From Fasciolopsis buskii (Eukaryota; Platyhelminthes; Trematoda; Plagiorchiida; Fasciolidae), in NCBI GenBank assembly GCA_008360955.1, contig LUCM01000291.1, positions 55,825-119,824 on the forward strand: a DNA stretch of 64,000 nt, given 5' to 3'. The notes beneath the pieces were generated by a model. That model was not told where the DNA came from. It did no database searches and saw only the letters and a list, made by a program, of their open reading frames with translations. Of the stretch, positions 59,776-64,000 are shown in pieces. The translations under genes were made by a program, and so were the position numbers. Every line of letters begins with the position of its first letter. Positions within the stretch are counted from its first letter, which is position 1.

Positions 59776-62700
59776 GAAATTGCGCTCGAAATACAGGTAG
59801 TCTGAGCTGTCTAGCTCAGAATCTAGGCTACTGTCACATCTGATCGAGAAGAAGCCCCAACGCGCGAAGACAGTCCTCGAAAATCTAATGTAGATTATAT
59901 TCCAAACTCTATACATCGTAGTGGATGACAATCCTTAGTGTGTCGTTCAGTTAACCTGGGCAGGAAGATAGAAGTCTAAGTATCTAGTATAACAATCGGT
60001 ACAGCGTTAAACGGTCGTCCGTCAGGCCGAAAAATTTGATTGTATGACGAACGGAATGTAGCCGATTGTACGTGAAAGAAAAATAATTTGATTTCGGGAA
60101 ATGACTGAGCAGGAAATGCATAAAATAATTTCGGTTGTGTATGGATGAACCACTTTAATATGTGGTGCTCGCATTCAGCAGGCGATCGATAGTGGCCATA
60201 CCATGCATTCCACCTAAGAACACGGCGTGGAGGCTAAAAAACCGTGGGGCATGGTTTAAAAAAATCATGGACTGAGGACAAAATCGATACGCGGAGTCTT
60301 AAAAGCAAGCATGATGGCTGAATAAATACCGAGAATACTGTAGTTCCAGTGTTTCCTGATTTCTGTGGATAATCAGCGGTCCTAATGGATGTCCGATTTA
60401 ATACAGTCTAACCGACTGTGAACCGAACAATTAAGTACTACTATGGTCGGCATTTAAAGAACACTATTAATCATATTTCCGTTCATTTCAGTTTATATAA
60501 CCAATAGATTTACACAAACGTGCTCCGGTTTTGGTGGCTACCTCGCAGCACCGAATGAAACGGAGAGAAATCAAAGGATCCTACGAGAAAAGGAATACAA
60601 TGAAGCGGATATATTTCGGACCAAACGACGTAAGGAGTGTATCGGATATATTTCGATTACAAGAATTTTACTGAATGCCGCATCGAGTCCTGATGCATAT
60701 AGTCTACAGCCGAGGTCTAGGGAAAATCGTGCACGCCAACTCGGTTAACAAACTTCGCCTGATTTGGACGGTTTATAAGTTATGATCGTCGCACTCCCCG
60801 CAAGTCACCCTGGCCATCAGACCCATTTTCTAACTATGATCTCCTTCGGAGAACACTGTATCCAGAGGCAGCCGATCTGCGGGCATGCCTAGTTCTTGTT
60901 TGAAATCCAATTCATCTAGTCAAGCTCGGTGTCTGTTCAATTAACTGACCTCTGCTGCCCGATATTCAACGCCCAACCTCAGTACAGCTCACACGATCTC
61001 CACATCATGCTCCATTAGCACTACTAGCACACTGGTACCGGAACGCGGACAATGTTGGTACACTTTCTGCTCTCAGCGCCGGGGTTTCTGAACCGCACGA
61101 TAAGAACAATCTTACAGATGCAGGGCAAACTTGACCATCATCTAATAAAAGGATATCTAAAAATCCAATATTCAGGACTGAAACCGGTATTATACAACTT
61201 CTGCAGTTTTTAGAGACAGAATCCACAGTAGTTATTGCATAACTGAATGTAACAGGAATAAATCGTCGGTCGATTTCGGATTTCAAAGGTAAAAGTACAA
61301 AGCTTGGCTTTGGAATTTTTTTTGCTTCGTCAGGTTTTATCCGTGCGATTTGCCTTATTTTTCGACTCACGGTTCTCATGTTCGTGCTATTCGATGAGCC
61401 TGTGCACGAAATGAATGATCAGTGAAATTTCCACCTCGGACAACCATTGTCCGAGGAGATTTGAATCTTCATTGAACCCACTGGTCAGTTGTTGTTTCTC
61501 TGTTATTCATCCCATGGATTGTGCCGCTGGTTAGCCGTAACAGCAAGGCTAAACTTCGGATCTAAAAGTCGAACGTCTCTTTTTGCTACACTAATTCACT
61601 GGACGGCGATAAACGATGCTCCATCTGTTTTTCTCACGGCACTTGTTGTCTGATGGCAATGAGTGCACAGAGAAAAGGTACTGAGTTGGCAATATGTGAC
61701 ATTACGCCATAAGTGCAGCGAACCTGTTGGGAAAACTATAAACATCACTGGTTATTAGCTGTGGATGTAGCCAGTTATTGTTTTACTAGCACAGCTTGTA
61801 GACTAGAGGAGTTGGATCTCTTCGATGGACTGAGAAGAGGTAGGCACCAATTGGAATAGAACATTTGTATCACTGGTTGACATGAAAGTCTTCTACATGA
61901 TAGAAAATCAAAAGAATCCCAACAGTTCGCAGCTTTTTGTGTGGTTTGTACTGAACACTGTTATTCAGAACGACTCAAAAAAGGTGACCAAGTGGACCGT
62001 TGTACATACTCCACATTCTGGTTAGGACTTGTTTCTCCGTTTCCACTGTTAGCTTACGTACCAGGCTTTGAAATTTACCAAACAGTCTTGAAATGCATTC
62101 TGACATTCGTACTACTTCTACTAAGAGTGGTACTAATACCATCATCATTATTATCAACATTGTGTCCACCAGTTTGAAAAAGCGAATAAATCAGAAAGTG
62201 ATTTGTATCAACTGATCCGTTTTCAAATTGCCTATCTCCGGACTAGTTCGCCGATGGATCAGATAAGGTGAACAATTCAAGTGTCGGTGCTTGTCGGTCG
62301 CGTTTGGTTGCAAAACCAATCCAAGGAATAGTTTATCAAAGCAAGCAGTTCTATGGTATTGAGCTGACCAGAAAACATAAGCGTCTCGCCCCGAGAATGC
62401 ATATTCATTTTAACTTGTGATCAGTGGAGCAGGCCAAGACAGACACGAACCGGCTTTCCAGATTTGTTTGCAGATCACAGATTTCTATGGGCCAGTTTAA
62501 TATTGCATTGTTCGAAAACGAATTAGCATTCCACATGATCAAGATTTATGATCTTCAGGCAGAATTGGTATCGGGAAATCGAAATTATATAACTCCAACG
62601 GTATGATTCGTTTGTATCCATATGATTCACTTTGTAGATAACAAATACGCAATTTGTTCCGGGGTACCAGGGCTTTAACAACAGAGGCAGTACAAAATAT

Positions 62701-64000
62701 TCTAAAACTGAAAGGAACATGCGGCACCTCACTATCCAATGAGTTCTTCTTTGCTTCTTGTCATAAGGTTTTTTCTAGTGCAAATTTTTTTACCGTATTT
62801 TGCCATGTGCGGCTCTGTAATGTTTTTAGTACGGTCTCCGGAGTATTAGACTTTTTGTCTTCTATGGTTCGACTGGTTCCGAAATTCAACACAAAGTTGT
62901 TTTTACGTGAAAACAAACAACAGGCCATATGTGCAGCATTTTCTGCCGTTTTTTTATTAAAACCATCACATCTATTTTGCAACTGTGAATTTCAAATGAC
63001 CCTTGTGTCGCTCCGTGTGACCGCTCATCGGTTCGGTATGATTAGACAATTTGAGAACTCTTGTTGCAAACTTCTCATCGTGGATGTGAAGGGTTTAGGA
63101 GGAGGGAAGCATTTTCCCGTCCCGGACTTATTTTCTCCGGAGTCGGATGAACCGTCTCCCTTTTACCACTGCCAATACTTCTTTTGTTCGCACAGTTTTG
63201 CCGGTTCCAGCGGTTGGATTCAAGTCATCGTGGGGTAGAAGGGATAAAAAGTTGAATTTGCTTGGGTTTTAACACGCACGAATGCGGACAAAATCCAACT
63301 AGCGGAACTGTTTGTTCGCCACGAATTGTTACGCATATGTTACGTTTGACGTGGCGGCAAGTATGACTGGACTGATGCGGACGACATACATGCGAGAATC
63401 AAAAAACTTAAAAAGACCCATCACTACCATAGCGAAGCATTTTCACAGACTCATTTTCGTTTCCACGTTTACGGAATGACTAGGGTGAGAATAAATAAAG
63501 TGTTTGTATTGACAAATTATGGGGCACACCAAACAGATTTCATGTTCCACAGGCGATATTTCTTCTTTTTTTCTAGTGAGTCTGTGGTTGACAGCTGGAA
63601 ACGGAAGTGCTTTTAAGAGTTATTGACGTTTGTCCGAAATTAGCTTATGACTATCCAAGTTCACCACTTGTCTGCGTGGCACACATTTTATATATTTTCC
63701 CTAGATATGTCTCAAGACGGACAATCGTTTACCAGATCCGGTCTAACCAACCGTGACGTAGCCTGTCTGAAGGCTAACTGTAGAGAAGGTAAAATATTTA
63801 TACTAGACGATCTCCATTCACATTCATAGATTTCTAAACTTCATTCAAGATACATCATCCCAACTCTGAATTGTACTTTTCGGCTCACCAAGAAAGTCAG
63901 CTGTAGCACCGGTCAAATGACTCGTCTTTTATACTAATTACGAGATCATTTTTCGGGTAATCTTCATTTACAATTTCTAAGATACATTAAAAAATAGTAT
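59776..64000. other. No gene recognised with confidence
   Basis: The longest plus ORF of the window (194 codons, 62654-63238) and a minus ORF of 124 codons (61005-61379, preceded by ACC/GTGAGT on that strand) lie here. Neither has recognisable domains or consistent splice sites. 62761-62982 is also open on the minus strand (NRCDGFNKKTAENAAHMACC). Treated as unresolved. Confidence 0.35.

Noticed and set aside
61005..61379. 124-codon minus-strand ORF
   Set aside because: Its start coincides with a donor-like GTGAGT, so the ORF would lie in an intron; no recognisable protein.
62654..63238. 194-codon plus-strand ORF, the longest after the receptor exons
   Set aside because: No domain and no splice context; the opposite strand is also partly open with a more protein-like composition, so I could not choose a strand.

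Overview
This is eukaryotic, intron-rich, repeat-laden DNA with no operons, no rRNA and no intact long ORF. The deduced reverse transcriptase fragments, the tRNA-headed SINEs and the very short introns (40-74 bp in the models below) suggest a parasitic flatworm, most likely a fluke; that is an inference from memory of such elements, not a database result. Most of the window is introns, intergenic DNA and decayed transposons.

Left part (1-15 kb): a graveyard of one non-LTR retrotransposon family (RTE-like: AP endonuclease, then reverse transcriptase, with a short GATGAT-type 3' tail). Four copies are visible: 1-935 (minus), 4940-8193 (plus, nearly full length but frameshifted), 9160-9909 (plus, 3' end only) and 13133-14600 (plus, truncated). 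Two of them share a 310-bp tract of about 98% identity inside otherwise much more diverged sequence. A 210-bp direct repeat (10274-10483 and 12652-12861) lies between them, and the first copy ends exactly at the window's only N.

Middle (19-47 kb): on the minus strand I can assemble a previously unnamed spliced gene for a type I membrane receptor. The secure 3' half is a chain of exons whose phases agree at every junction: 31228-31123, 30974-30926, 28831-28724, 25676-25548, 22572-21836 and 20346-19237. It encodes a juxtamembrane region, one transmembrane helix, a glutamine-rich stretch and a long Ser/Thr- and Tyr-containing cytoplasmic tail, with a poly(A) signal at 19101-19096. A second phase-consistent chain upstream (47110-46961, 46886-46659, 44936-44680, 44510-44249) encodes half of an apparent SUEL-type galactose-binding lectin domain, a region I do not recognise, and a cysteine-rich module. 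Joining the two chains into one gene is plausible but unproven, because the exons between 44.2 and 31.2 kb are not resolved.

Right part (54-60 kb): plus-strand exons (54532-54747, 54800-54870, 56918-57189, 57230-57413, 58195-58374, 59546-59775) belong to one or two unrecognised genes, ending at a stop codon at 59773-59775.

Other mobile DNA: a 452-bp MITE with 65-bp inverted ends (29301-29752), a CR1/jockey-like RT relic (about 33940-34400), several tRNA-derived SINEs, two head-to-head SINE foldbacks (32045-32555 and 51932-52453), a 712-bp dispersed repeat (16879-17590 and 49902-50613), and long degenerate (CAGT)n tracts at 28.3-28.65, 51.1-51.9 and 52.5-52.7 kb.
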